Positions 39,199 to 52,800 of a stretch of DNA of 64,000 bases are shown in pieces. Below the pieces are notes generated by a model. The model did no database searches. It saw nothing but the letters and a program-made list of their open reading frames with translations, and was not told where the DNA came from. The translations under genes and the position numbers were made by a program. Origin of the DNA: Nematostella vectensis. Taxonomy: Eukaryota > Cnidaria > Anthozoa > Actiniaria > Edwardsiidae. The stretch is from assembly GCF_932526225.1 (NCBI RefSeq), contig NC_064038.1, positions 15,617,575 to 15,681,574 on the forward strand. The letters run 5' to 3'. Each line of letters starts with the position of its first letter. The stretch's first letter is position 1.

Positions 39199-42100
39199 AT
39201 GGCTGCTACTCACAGAGCACCAAAACAATGGAGCCTATCTAAAACCGAAACTATCACCAGTTTTGAAAACTGGAAGCAAAACCTGATGTATACGCTGTCT
39301 CTCGATACAAATTTCTCAACTTATCTTGCCGATGGAGCTACATGGAAAAAGAAAACAAAGACCGAACCTCTCCGTGGCTATACCGATGATGATGAAACCG
39401 TTCAGCAATCAAAACGCCTCACTGCCCAACAGAAGGTGAACTTTTTAGAACTTATGCTAGGACAAATCGCAAACTACTGTCCTATTATTTCGAGAAGCAC
39501 TTTAGTTAAGAACTCTACATCTCTAGAGTTTATCTGGCAGGCGATCCGACAACATTTTGGATTTCAAGTAACTGGTGCACACTTCATAGATTTCGTCGAC
39601 ATCCATCTAGAGCCCGACGAGCGCCCGGAAGACCTGTTTCAAAGACTTATGGCTTTCGCCGAGGATTCCCTCCTCAAACCCAATAACCTAACTCACCATG
39701 GCGAACAAGTAACAGAAGAAGAGGAACTTTCCCCAACACTAGAAAACCTCATAGTGTTGACTTGGCTGAGGCTTATTCACCCATCACTACCTCGCCTTGT
39801 TAAGCAACGGTACGGGACAGAGCTACGTTCTAGGACTCTCGCATCGATCAAACCAGAAATCTCTCAGGCATTGAGCTCCCTGCTAGAGGAAATTCGCACG
39901 TCCGATGATGCAAAGATCCTTCGCTCAGCCGTCAGCAACACTTATCAGTGGAAACCTGCCACAAGCCACAACAATCAGTGGAAACCGGCACCAAATAGCA
40001 AGACCACATCAAGAAAGCCCCGCTCCTCGAAGGTATGCCCACTCTGCAGTCAGACTAATCGGTCGGATACTCATCACTTCCTAAGCGAATGCAAATTTCT
40101 CCCAGATAGCGATCGGCGCTATATGATTAAAGCAAGACAAATCGCTGACATCTTCGACGACAATGACTCTGAGTTAGAGACACACGCCCAAATGCCCTCG
40201 ACTGAGTCCATCGACCCCCCTGCACACACTGCCCATGACGCGGTCGTCCTCAGAATACAGACCCGCCAGTCACCATATCTAGACGTCTTCTACAATCACC
40301 ATACCGTACGAATGACCGTCGACAGCGGTGCCACAGGCAACATGATAAGACTCTCCACCGCGACACGCCTCGGTTGCAATATTACAACCAGCTCTCAGTC
40401 CGTAAGCCAGGCCGACGGCTCATCCCAGTTACGTGTTGTTGGTGAAACGCGCCTTTCTTTCACCCGGGCAGATAAGTCTTTCTCATTTGAAGGTCTCGTT
40501 GTGGAAAACCTAGACGTAGAAGTGTTAGCCGGCACGCCCTTTATGGAGAAAAATGACATTGCGGTCCGACCTGCAAAAGGGCAGATTATCCTTGGAGACA
40601 ACACCATCTACACTTATGGAGCCCACCACTCCACCCTCACCTCGACCACGGCACGCCTTGTAACCGTCCTCCGTGCACCACCACGCAACGCAACAGTCTG
40701 GCCAGGCGAGTTTCTTGAAATCACACTACCGGACGACACACCCACTGATGCCGAGTATGCACTTGAACCTCGTACCGACGCGCCGAGCGCTCGTAGAGTA
40801 AAACCATCTGCTGTCTGGCCTCCCCCTGGCATCGTTACCAGCATAGCCGGAAGAATACGTATTCCCAACCTTACATCGGAGCCACGCTCACTCAAACGTA
40901 ACGAGCACTTCTGTCAAGTCCGCCAACTTTTCGAACCATCGAACGTCACAACGACCAGCCCAGCCCGTGCGTTCCCTTCTACAGACACCCTTCATTCAGC
41001 AAACGTTTCTCTAGATCCTGACAGTTTGTTACCATCAGATATCAAAGCCAAGTTCAAAGCCCTCCACCATGAATACGACCAGGTGTTTGACGCTAATATC
41101 GAAGGCTACAACGGCCACGTAGGCCCCTTCGAAGCCAGAGTCAACATGGGGCCTGTTGAACCCCCCCAACGGAAAGGGCGCCTTCCCCAATATGCACGTG
41201 AAAAACTTCTCGAGTTACAAGATAAATTTGATGAACTGGAGAATCAGGGGGTCTTTAAACGCCCAGAAGACGTAGGCATCTCCGTGGAATATCTAAATCC
41301 ATCATTTCTAGTCCGCAAGCCGAATGGAGGTTCACGCCTTGTAACAGCCTTTGCTGATGTTGGAAGATACAGCAAACCTCAACCGTCGTTAATGCCAAAC
41401 GTCGATTAAACATTACGCCAAATCGCCCAAGCGCTAAAGGAAGACAAGCTCCTGCAACACCATCGATTAGTCCTCGAAATTGGACGCGCAAAGAACGTCA
41501 ATAAGAACCCGGTAGCTGAAAAGGCAGTACAAGAGTTAGAACGCGAGATCCTACAGCTTGACCCACTAGGGGGCCCTGTCTCTGAAGTAGCACTTGCAGT
41601 CGCTACAGCTAATCTCAACGCCCGCATCCGATTACGTGGTCTGTCTGCGAGGGAAATGTGGACTCAGCGTGACCAGTTTTCCAACAGTCAACTCCCCTTC
41701 CAAGACCAAACCCTCATAGAGAAACAGCACGACCAGCGGAATTCTAACCACGCGTACAGCGAGAAATCTAAAGCGCCCACCGCAGACTTTCGCCCATCCA
41801 CAGCAATCACTGTTGGCGACCTCATTTACCTGCATCCCGACAGGAACAAGACCCGAGGGCGAGATAGATATCTCGTCGTAGACACTGAAGGAGGCTTCTG
41901 TAATATCAGAAAGTTTATTGGCTCGCAGTTACGTTCTACGTCATACAGAGTAAAAAAAACAGATTGCTACAAGGTTCCATCTGAAGTACCGGACAAGACA
42001 CCGACTGCAGCCTATGACTGTGACTCTTCCGCAGATGAAGATGACACTCCGGCCACCAAGAGGCTTCCGCCCCCAGCCCCACCAGATGTACCGACAGCGA

Positions 42101-42291
42101 TAACTGATCCACCTTCCCGGGATGTACCACCCCAAAGTGATGCCGACGCCTCTGAGACGAGAGCTATGGACTCCAGTCACTGTCCCTCCAATCTTCAAGA
42201 TGATGACACATCCCCACCTAGGAGGTCTACCCGCGAGCGTCACCTTCCCTTACGTTATAGAGATGACGACTTTATCACTGACTTTAAATAG
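39199..42291 (+). pseudogene. Gag-Pol of an LTR retrotransposon (Ty3/gypsy-like), internally deleted
   Basis: The frame 39199-41409 (736 codons) holds a gag region (ITSFENWKQNLMYTLSLD), a Cys-His motif (CPLCSQTNRSDTHHFLSEC) and a retropepsin site at residues 375-378 (DSGA). It then reaches the first segment of reverse transcriptase before a TAA at about 41407. Beyond it the frame resumes straight into the C-terminal end of an integrase (to 42291). The catalytic RT, RNase H and integrase core are missing, so a large deletion has occurred. Non-autonomous copy. Confidence 0.85.
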
Positions 42292-42423
42292 GGCTTAATG
42301 TATAAACTATGCTAGCAATTAGGCTTACTGTTATAGTCCTATCCTTTAATCAGTCCATCGTATTTACATTGTACGCCGTGAAAGACATTAGTTGTGTGAT
42401 TTCTCTTCAGTAGATAGTATAAG

Positions 42424-42439
42424 AGAGAAAGAAAGGAAG
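42424..42439 (+). promoter_or_regulatory. Polypurine tract of the LTR element
   Basis: AGAGAAAGAAAGGAAG lies just upstream of the 3' LTR, where plus-strand priming occurs. Confidence 0.65.
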
Positions 42440-42442
42440 TCA

Positions 42443-42601
42443 CGCCAGTACCGGTCAGCGGTACTTAGTTATGTTACGTTCACCAAATCCTGCCACGTCT
42501 CCGCCATCTTGTTTTTGCTGTGTTACGATACTGGCTTTGGTTCTCTGTCGATTAAAGCGTTTCCAAGTTGTGTCCTAGTTTGTGGTCTTATTCAACTGGC
42601 G
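42443..42601 (+). repeat. 3' LTR (159 bp)
   Basis: Appears identical to the 5' LTR, so the internally deleted copy inserted recently, presumably using proteins from a relative. Confidence 0.85.
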
Positions 42602-44800
42602 GAGGGCTGAGAATGTGTTCTAAAATTGTTATTTCTTAAACATTTCTTTGGTTCACTGCCCTCAATGTGCTATCACTTAATGGTAAATTTATTTTAACAC
42701 CCAAAGTAAGTCCTATTGTATTAACAATATAATTTTATTGAAATGTATTATTTTATTTATGTAAGTTAAAAGTAAACAACAACAATTATTTATTTTGAAG
42801 TCAAATTAGAGGGCTATAGAATATCCAGACTTGATTGAAATTTATAGAGCGTAAACATATTTTCAAGATCAGAACACTACAAAAATATTACAAATCTCTA
42901 GATTTTTTTGAAATTGTTCCATAAATATAAAATGACATTCAATGAGGGATAAAGGTATTTCAGGGAAATAATAAAACTTAAAGCTTATCTAAAGGAAGCA
43001 CCAAAGTACCAAAATAATTTTCATAGATTTAAGTACATATTTTACACTTACATAACTTACCTATGCTGTACTTTATTAAAATCGACATGGTTAAAATGAT
43101 GAGATTCAATGAGATAGATCAAGATATTTTATAGTAAGAAAATAAAATTCACCTTAGGGTAGCCGGTTAAGTGTGCAATGTAAAGTAGATTCATCGACAA
43201 AGCGATTTGTAGGAGACGATTTCCATCAATTGTTTCAAACTACTTGCACTTCAAAATAGATTAAGCAATCAAGGTTAATACCTCGAGTCCATTCATGAGT
43301 GTCCAGAGCACATTTAATTACGTCTTGAAGTAAGCTGTATGAGTCTAAAGCAGTCAGCACTTAACTTAATTCTTAACTTGAGCCGCGTGTCTCGCACTCG
43401 GGTCGCAAATGTAAACACGAGTAAATACAGCGAAATCAATCCAAGCTGAGATGATTTTCCAAAATAACTTGGTAGAAATTGAGGCTATGGTTAAATATGC
43501 AATTATTAAATCGCGAATCGGGACTTCAACTGCACAAATAACATGGATCTGAGAGCTGGAATCTCAAATTCAAGATGGCGGCCATGACACAGTTTTAAAT
43601 TATGCAAAAGTTTTTGGTAACTAAGCGTTGCGATGACGTAGGACAGTAGGCTAGATACTTCGTGTAAGAAAAAGGCTTCAGTAGGGTCGCAATCAATACA
43701 CTAAAATAAGAAGTATCGCCTGTGGCGCAAGTGTTCTTGTGCAAATCGCGAGACGGCAGAAAAAAAAACACTTGCATTTTATGACTGGGCTACCACAGGT
43801 ATCCCAGTAATAAGATCAGCTAGAATAAATGCCGTCACATCCTGGAGTTTTGTGGTAGTTTCTTGGTGTTACGGAGCACCAGCACCAAAAACACAATGGA
43901 ACAAAAGCCAAAAACAAAGACCTTAGAACGAGACAATGAAATAGAGAACAAAGGCCTTGGGCACCAAAACAAAGCTCCCGTAACACCAAGGAATACTCAG
44001 TTTTGTTCATTTTAGAGTGCTAAACGAAATTCTTCGCTAGGGAGTAGACCTTCACACAAATTACGTCGTTCCTCTGTGACCTTAGTAAATGGAACGGTAT
44101 TAGAAACTGTTCTTGTTCCTCCGTATCCGCTGGAATTTTTGTCGTATAAAAGTTTTTATAATAATCGCATTTGGCTCCTCCCCTCCTCTAGAGTGATCAT
44201 TTATTTCAAGCTGCTTTCCTTAATGACTTCTCTTTTCTAATCCATAAAAAAAATATTATAAACAGGATTGTACTAGATTGAAATTTACTACTTCTTTGAA
44301 AATCAGCAGATACAATAACGCGGACATTTGGTACTGTAAAATAATGGTTTTAAGTGACAGATTGCAAAATAATAAAAATAAAAAATGCTTAGTCTCTGCC
44401 CATTTAATACACTGTCGCAGTCGCCGAAGGTCATAGTTTAATAACTGAATTAACCCAGCAATGCCAAACTGACTAGCCATAACCAGGACGAAACAGTTGT
44501 CTATGGCTGTATGAAAAGCACGGGTGATAGACTGGAAATAGACTGTGTGACTCTTCCGTCGTTAGAAAATTGTTCTGTGCGCGGGACAGAATTACAACTT
44601 GAACTAGGCAAACTTCAAATTTCCTGCGCATCATGAATAGTAAAATCGAAAACAAAAACGTTTATTCTTAACAAAGTATGGCCTTAGGGTTTTGCTTTTG
44701 ATGGCTCTCGGTACCGCCACTCTAATTTAACAACGACTAACTTTTGCTTATGGAAACCTAATGGTTGTTTTGTTTGGTTATAGAACCGTTTCACTGTTGA
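42602..44800. other. Intergenic region
   Basis: AT-rich. A YY1-like CAAGATGGCGGCCATG lies at about 43572. An inverted-repeat element at 43855-43995 is listed separately. No gene recognised. Confidence 0.4.
43855..43995. mobile_element. Short inverted-repeat element
   Basis: CTTGGTGTTACGGAGC (43862-43877) is mirrored by GCTCCCGTAACACCAAG (43974-43990) with one extra base. The interior of about 95 bp is non-coding. Confidence 0.6.
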
Positions 44801-45766
44801 TTAGTTTTCACGTTTACACGACATCATCTTCCTAATGCCACAGCGAAAGTCCTCCTTCATAATAACATAAACGAAAAAGTTTACACACGAGTTAATATAC
44901 CTGCCAGCCACAAGAAATTTTATAAATGCTGGTGAAGTCGAGCAAGATCCAGACAGTGTACAAATGAACCAGTACTGGACAAACGCATTCGAAGTCACAA
45001 ATACCAGAACTACTATCCCGACCGTTGCCCATGATGTTCGGACACGATTTCCGATTCTTTTGGTAGATTTTTCTCTCTGGATTATCTCGTGGCTGTTCGC
45101 CGCTAACTGCATTTCATGAGTCTCAATTTGCTTCTTATGTCTTCTGACTTGTATTAGTATCCTTACGTATGAGAAAATAACGAATACACTCGGGATTGTG
45201 TTCGCAAGTATGACATAGATGATTGTATCAATGTAGTTTGCTAAGGGATCGTTGTCTAAGGAAACTATGAATCCAATGAGTTGAAGCAAAAGACTTGCTA
45301 CCCAGGCTGTTACAATCACGCTGATACAACGAGCTGGTGTCATAAAGGCATGATGGCGAAACGGATGTATAACAGCCATATAACGATCCAAAGTCAGAGC
45401 ACAGAGATTATACGAAGACGCGAGAAAAGTGAAGTTGGCACAATGAAGCCAAACCTTTTTTACCAATAGACTGCACGATACTCGAAGGCAGATGTAATAG
45501 CCTGGATTGTTTACGAGCCCGACCAACAGATCTGCTATTCCCGGAGACAAGATGTACCAGTTTGGCGAGGCGTGCTCTCGCAGAGATCTCACAGCCATTA
45601 TAACGTAAATAACCAGACTGTTTCCAACGATGATACCAACAGTAATAAAAATCTTGATGTAGTCGAATGCTTCAAGCAGTGGTTTGGGATCCCCTTTAAA
45701 CGTTGTGTTAGCGAAAATTGATTCAGACTCATTCGTGAAAGCCATGATGGCTTTTCTGGCAAACAA
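44801..45766 (-). CDS. Class A (rhodopsin-like) G protein-coupled receptor
   Basis: 321 aa with seven hydrophobic segments. Class A marks seen: GNSLVIYV in TM1, IADLLVG in TM2, LDRYMAVIHPF (DRY) after TM3 and NFFVY in TM7 where NPxxY is usual. The CWxP of TM6 is replaced (VTSNAFVQYW). The N-terminus has glycosylation sites NES and NTT. Ligand unknown; the sequence looks like the large lineage-specific orphan receptor set of cnidarians, related to amine/melatonin-type receptors. Intronless. An ATG at 45745 is an alternative start. Confidence 0.9.
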   Translation of the reverse strand: MFARKAIMAFTNESESIFANTTFKGDPKPLLEAFDYIKIFITVGIIVGNSLVIYVIMAVRSLREHASPNWYILSPGIADLLVGLVNNPGYYICLRVSCSLLVKKVWLHCANFTFLASSYNLCALTLDRYMAVIHPFRHHAFMTPARCISVIVTAWVASLLLQLIGFIVSLDNDPLANYIDTIIYVILANTIPSVFVIFSYVRILIQVRRHKKQIETHEMQLAANSHEIIQREKSTKRIGNRVRTSWATVGIVVLVFVTSNAFVQYWFICTLSGSCSTSPAFIKFLVAGRYINSCVNFFVYVIMKEDFRCGIRKMMSCKREN

Positions 45767-46896
45767 TTCTACTATACCTGGAATGTTCTACTGTGACCAA
45801 TATATCAATTTTACCATGTTGTCCTTAAATTTTTAAAATCCTGGTTAAGTCACCGAAAAGGTTCCAAATATTTTGACTTCAAACTTTACATTTTTTTAAT
45901 CATCGCAGCCTTATAAAGTTGAAACTTTACTCGCTTTCCGTCTTGAATGATAAAACGTTTTTTGATTTGAAACATGTAAGCAGATCTTGCTTGACCACTC
46001 GCAAAACTTATGAAATAAATGAAGGTTAAAAATATATCCGTTTCTGGTTCACCAAATCATTCAATCGTCTATCTGACATTTGCTATGACAGTTCCCTCTT
46101 GAAGACGTTTGCACAGAGTTACAGGTCCTGTGCGAGATGACAAGCGAGCAAACAGACATCACACTGTATTGATACATTAAGCATTATCTGAAATTCTGCT
46201 TCATATTGCCAAATTGGCAAACGACGGAAACATGGTCATGGGACTAATCGTCTTATAGTAACATGAACCAAAAGTTATTTGATCAAATGTTTACTAGAAA
46301 TGCCAGAAAAACTGTTTGAAAAAGATTAACTTTCATTATGTTTCATTTTACAAGAGTAACATATTCACGCTTCATGGGAGCATGAAAAAATATCTTATCT
46401 CGGCCGAGTTCAACAGAACTATGTAGTCCATCGAAAAGAAAAAGTGCCCTTTGACATCCTAAAATAATGAGACATCATCAACTGGCATTTTCTTTTTCAT
46501 AATTACGCACTTGGGAAATGCTCAGCTTATTATTATTATTATAATTATTTTGCATCTTGTGTACATGGGTTTGTGAGAGAATTTATGCATCATGTGTACA
46601 CGGGTTTGTGTGAGTATTTTTGGGGATATCCACTTGCTCATTACGTTAGCCAATAACCTGAATTCAGAACAAATAGCATTTGAATAAGTGCCATTCTTCA
46701 TTTGTATATTTATTCTTTTTTCATTTACACCATGCAAATCAATATTGCATAAGTAAATTTTTAAGTATTTTCCTCAAATGCATACATATCCCCAAAAGCC
46801 ATGAAGTAAAATTAGTCTTTTCATCCAGTCTGCAGTCTTGACATTTGTCTAAATATAGAGGTTCGCGTACCAAATGACGCTGTCTAGACTTTTCCA
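45767..46896. other. Intergenic region between the receptor and MSH3
   Basis: AT-rich. Two copies of a TGTGTACAYGGGTTTGTG motif lie at 46558-46608. No gene recognised. The two - strand genes share orientation. Confidence 0.4.
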
Positions 46897-49800
46897 TCAG
46901 TTTTTTTTTACCATGGATAGAGTATTCCTTATCGAGTCGGTGCTGTTTACCCGCCAGATCTCCTGGAACTTCATTCTGTTTGATCTAAAACGACATCAGG
47001 CATGTTGTAAGAAGGTTTGGTAAAAATAATACAAACAACAAAACTAAGCAACCGTCTAACTAAGCAAGCTAATTTTTTTCCAAGTTTCAACTAACGCATG
47101 ATAATTTTGAGTAGAGGAAATGTAAGAATATGTGAAAGATAATAAAAAAAATATAAAAAATGTCAACTTTGGGCTTATGATCAAAGCATATTCAAAACCT
47201 TAAATCAGATCGAATGGAAGCCTTTTATACAGTAGTATATGTTTAGAGGAAGCTTTTATACCTTCGATTGGCTATCTCGCTTTCTAAGTCATGTGACTTC
47301 CCAGCAGCCATTGCGACAATGTTGATTGGGATGCCCGCTAGTCGCGCCACATTTAACCCATAACTCCTTGCGGCTACTCCCCGCACCAGCTCATACAAGA
47401 ACGTCACAGCCGGCGTATCCATAGCAACAGACGCTAACTCAGTCTTGGCGAGCCCATCAAACGATGCACCAATAGCAGCCTGTATTATAACGTCAGTTTC
47501 TAAAGCAACATCAGTAATGTCGTTTTCCCCCGAGGTGACGTCACCGTCTGACGTCATGAAAGCCATATGATTATTGGTCACGTGACCTGGGAATATTCTC
47601 TCGAGTTCGGCGAGGCTTGGGTAATGCGTTACGAACAGTGTGAGGCTGTGGGTCTGAAAGGGACGATGGGCCACTAATGTGAGGATAACGACAAGGGAAC
47701 ACGTGTCACTCAATTCATAGATCCGACGCGCGCACGAATATCCAATCAGAAAGCAGCAAATAGAAGCCAGCGAAGTGCAACCCAAATGTCCCACAAAAGT
47801 CCCACAAATTGTACAACATGTCGGATGAGGTCAGTGAGTCCTGCCCGGAGTTATTTTAAATACAGACGTTTATAGGGGTTTTCCTGCGACTTGGAAAATA
47901 AAACACAGTAACCCAACATGATGGAAACTTGTCTCGTTGTCCAAGCTTGTTGAAAATCTTGTGAGAATGAAGCATAGAAATAGATAACTACGCGTTTGAT
48001 TGTTGAATGGAAACGGCACGAATCCAGTTTAAAATACGAAAAATTGGAAATGATAACAAACAAACAACAAACAAAGGTTTTTTTTTTTTTTATATTCATA
48101 TATTTATTGAGAGGGAGAGGAGAAAAAAAACATAGAGTTGCATACCAAGGGGAGACACCACTTTGGTGCGGGCACCCTAGAATAGCTTGAGAGCTAAACG
48201 GGCTAGGGTGCACTTAATTGTTAGGGAAAAATCCTAGTTTGGAGATCTGGAGGCTGTGTGCATAAGCAAGAATGTACGAGAAAAACACAAATATAGAGAC
48301 ACGACAAGGATACAACAAGGATACGACACGAATACAAGCTGGTACAAGCAGAGCGGAAACAAAAACAAAAGGAAGGAAGGAATATATGGCCAAGAATTAG
48401 GTGATAGTATGGGTTACGGGTGAAGATGTGAGTGGGTTAATAGGTGGCGACCATGTCGTCTGATAATTTTTTTTGAAGGATTCCATATTTAGGTCTTTGT
48501 CTTTTTGGTGAGTTCGTTCCAAATTTGTACACCTCTAAATCGGATGTTGAATTTCCCGTAGTTGGTTCGTGCTTAAGGTAGGGTGTAACTATACTTGGCA
48601 GAAAGTCGGGTGTTGTATTTGTGGGGAATTATATGAAAGAAAGAGTCAAAAGTTCCAAGAGTGGTATTGGTACATAAATAGCGCTGTGTGGAAGTAAACT
48701 ATATCTTTAACCTTGAAAAGTCCTAGTTGTTTGAAGATGGGGGAAGATGGGGCATCGAATTTAGAAAAAGTATCGCACGTTTTTGCATTAAAAAGAGAGA
48801 TTTTAGTGTTGTACTATAGGTGTTGCCCAATACTAAAATGGGATAAGATAAAGCGGTGCTCTCTACGGTAGGTACTAAGTGTTTATGTGTTTTCAAAGCT
48901 ATTTTTGTCAACTTGCAGGGATTTAAGTGCGGGGAAAATCAGAAGAGAAAGCCGAATTCGCTGTTTACGACCGACTTCTAACTACAAGTTTTATCGGCAA
49001 ACGTCAAGATTTATAGTAAAAATACAAACGACAGTCTCATTCCTATATGTAATTGAAGTAGCCTAGGCATCATATCAAACACAAGTTTAATGGTAGGACT
49101 TACACTGCTCTTTTCCAGATTCGCAAAAAAACATATCTCAAACCAATCTTTTTCGGCGTCGATTGCCGACTAGTTGTGGGACATTTGTAGGACCACATGG
49201 CTGTTATTGCGCCATCTCTTTCCTGATTGGCTATTCGTGCGCGCGTGATTGAATAGGCGACTTGCACTAAGAAATGACGTGACCCTTTGAATGGCAAACT
49301 CTCGCGCGCTCCGTCTTTTAGCGGCAAAATAACAACAACAACAACAACAACAAAAAACTTTCGCGCTTACTTAGCGCTTACGAATCAGCCAGAAAGTGTC
49401 AGAGAGCGCTTAGGTTTATTGAAAAAAACAAAAACATTAAATGACCTCGTGTGACGGGCACAGCCATTTAGGACTTTATATATTGGCTTGAATTTGCCAT
49501 TCAAAACGTTACGTGACTTCTTAAGTCAAGTCATGTGCTAGTCGCCTATTTTTTGGGGTTCGTTAAGGATGGATTAAATAATTTATGTCGTATCGTGGTC
49601 ACATTCGCACTAGTGACACTATTTTAGCAAGACAATTCGGCATTTCATCGTTCGCTAGAATATGTAGCAAGTAAAATTGGTTACACTACCAGGAAACAGC
49701 TAGGCCAGAAGCTCTTTACAGATGAAATACACAGAAAGGTGTCTGTGTAGCAATATTCTAGCATGCCCGCAACATAAAAGATGTTTGTAAGCAATAGCCC

Positions 49801-52800
49801 TAGTCAGAATTCGTGGAAACAAAAACTAAAAGCGATACCTGGTCGATAAAGTGTCGGAGCGTTGCGTAAGCTATTGCCACCCCGTCGTGCGTGCTCGTTC
49901 CTCGGCCAAGCTCGTCTAGAATTACGAGCGATCTCCGAGTGGCCTGTGCTAGAATCTCTGAAGTTTCCTTAAACAGAAAAAAAAATTAGATTCGTTCAGT
50001 CAGGTTCTACACGTCATGAGAAGACGAGCGGGGCAAGCGCACAGAAACAGGTGGGTAAATAGTTAGTAATTGCTTTTTGCCTAATGGGTTAAGCTTCTTT
50101 TTCTAGGGGATTTAACATCGGGTTAAAAAAGCTTTACTCTGTAAGTTTCGTATCCCTTTCGCTACGTTTTGCTGTTTATCTGAGAGCTCGTCTCCATGCA
50201 GCCGGCGCAGTTCTCTGATGAATAGAACCTTAGCTATTGAGGGTTCAGGAGGGGGGGGGGGGGGAGGGGGAAATAGCCGTAGTATGTAAATAAAAGATAA
50301 AAGCGCACATACCTGAAGCTCAACCATGAAGGTGCTCCGGCCTTTGTATATATGATCAGATGCTCCCATCCTGAAAAGACAAATCCCATCCCAAATTACA
50401 CTGACAGACTGCGGATATACAACCGATCTACGACATTAAAATGTCGAGTTGCCATTCCTCGATACACGATATGTACAATGCCCTCAAAACACTTGGTGAG
50501 ATGACAAGCAATCAATCAGGCGTCGAATCGACATGTACGACCCTCGCGACTACGATATTACGTTTGCTACAAACCCGTAGCGGGCGAATCTGTTCCCTCT
50601 CGAGGATACTTGTACAGAACTCTAGGTCTTGTGTAATCACAGTTTGGTGTGATAACGAGGGAGCAAAAAGATACGGCACGCTTCTGATGCATCGACCTTT
50701 AGGACTCTTGTGTCTATAATGACTCTTGTGTCTACAACGACCCTTATGTCTCCAACGACCCCTGTTTCTGCAAGCGCGCGAGAGCATCGTCATATGATTC
50801 ATGCGCTATACAAGAAAAACAACATTATTATCCTTATTATTTACCTTGTGTAGATAGCATCTAGAGGCGTCAGCTCGACAGAATGTGCTGGTACAAACGA
50901 CCCCATCTGCGCCATAAGCACGATCAGAGCCACCTAAAGAACGCAGAATTCTTCAGCGTACTCATACTTTGCCACTGTAGGTAAGGCAAGGGCATTTGAC
51001 ATACACTAGCGTTGGAAAAGTGGAAAAGTGCAGCATATACCGTCCTGACGACCACACTGGCAAAAGACTAGGAGGGCAACAAATAGAACATAAGTGATAA
51101 TCGTCTCTAATCGAAGACTAGCAACGACGAGTACTAGACAAGGGTTTTCGATTACTGCCTGAACACTTAATGAACCCTGAACAAGTACTTGCCGAGCACT
51201 TAGCGAGTACTGGAAAACTACTTGCCGACAGCTAGCCGAGCACTTAGCGAGTACTGGACAGTGAGCGAGTAATCAGCGATTGCTAGATAAGGAGTTTTAA
51301 ATACTTGCCGTGTACTTTAGGAGCATTTAGCGAATACTGGAAAACTACATACCGACAGCTAGCCGAGCACTTAGCGAGTACTGGACAGTGAGCGAGTAAT
51401 CAGCGATTGCTAGATAAGGAGTTTTCAATACTTGCCGTGTACTTTAGGAGCACTTAGCGAATACTGGAAAACTACATGCCGAGAACTAGCCGAGCACTTA
51501 GCGAGTACTGGACAGTGAGCGAGTAATAAGCGGTTACTAGATAAGGAGTTTTCAATACTTGCCGTGTACTATAGGAGCACTTAGCGAATACTGGAAAACT
51601 ACATGCCGACAACTAGCCGAGCACTTAGCGAATACTGGAAAACTACATGCCGAGAACTAGCCGAGCACTTAGCGAGTACTGGACAGTGAGCGAGTAATCA
51701 GCGATTACTAGATAAGGAGTTTTCAATACTTGCCGTGTACTTTAGGAGCACTTAGCGAATACTGGAAAACTACATGCCGAGAACTAGCCGAGCACTTAGC
51801 GAGTACTAGAAATGAATGTCGAACACTTTGAGTACTTTGAGTACGCTGAGTACTTTAGGAGAACTGTGCGAATAGGCAATTACGTGCCGACAACTAGCCG
51901 ACCACTTAGCGAGTACTAGAAATGAATGCCGAACACTTTGAGTATGCTGATTACTTTAGGAGAACTGTGCGAATAGGCAATTACGTGCCGACAACTAGCC
52001 GACCACTTAGCGAGTACAAGACAAAGGATTACCGATGAGTTGTCAATACTTGCCGAGTACTTACCTGTTTGATATAGGAACTCTTTCCTCCCATATTAGG
52101 GCCAGTAATTATCATGCACCGCGGGCCCTCAGTCTAAAACACACAAGGGTTACTATCTCTATAAAGACACCGAACCGAAGTCATAACTGTGGAAATCAAA
52201 CTTCGACTACTTACATTTAGCTCCGTGTTGTTGGGAACGTACTGTGCATGCTCCTGCAGAAGAACGTCAATAACGGGATGGCGTCCCTGTGTGATTAGGA
52301 CCGAGCTTGCCTCAGTCTCCTTCTTTATCACTGGACTTGAGAGAGTAAAGTACAAAATAGAATGTGTTGACACAAGACAAAGTAAGGATAACAAGAAGTC
52401 AAGCACCAATTAAAAGAAATCTAAAAAAAAATCATACCCCAACTCTTCGTAAACTCGTGAATTTGTAACAAAATCAAGAATTGTTTTATGCGCTCCAGCA
52501 AATTCACGCTAAATCTGAAAATCTTACCAGACATATCCCGGTTGCCTAGCAACCGTTGCTAAAGACATAATGCAGTCTAAATTGGCAACAAGCTTGACAG
52601 CTCTATGGAAGCGTGTGTAGCTGGTACTGAATATATCCAGGAACTCCAACCAGGCTTCCTGGCACGCTTGCGCAAGCTTCTCACGCCATTGACATATTGA
52701 CTTGAATTTCTCCTCAACAAACGGCGTGCGGAAACGGCAGATCTGCTTGGTCCTGTAAGGATTAAAAAAAATCGCATTCATATAGCGCTTATATCTGTAA

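Noticed and set aside
47243-47262. MSH3 stop directly after exon 21 (RRYKSFL)
   Set aside because: A consensus donor at 47262 joins in phase to an 88-nt exon at 46984-46897 that encodes a plausible MSH3 C-terminus ([13 protein letters not shown]).
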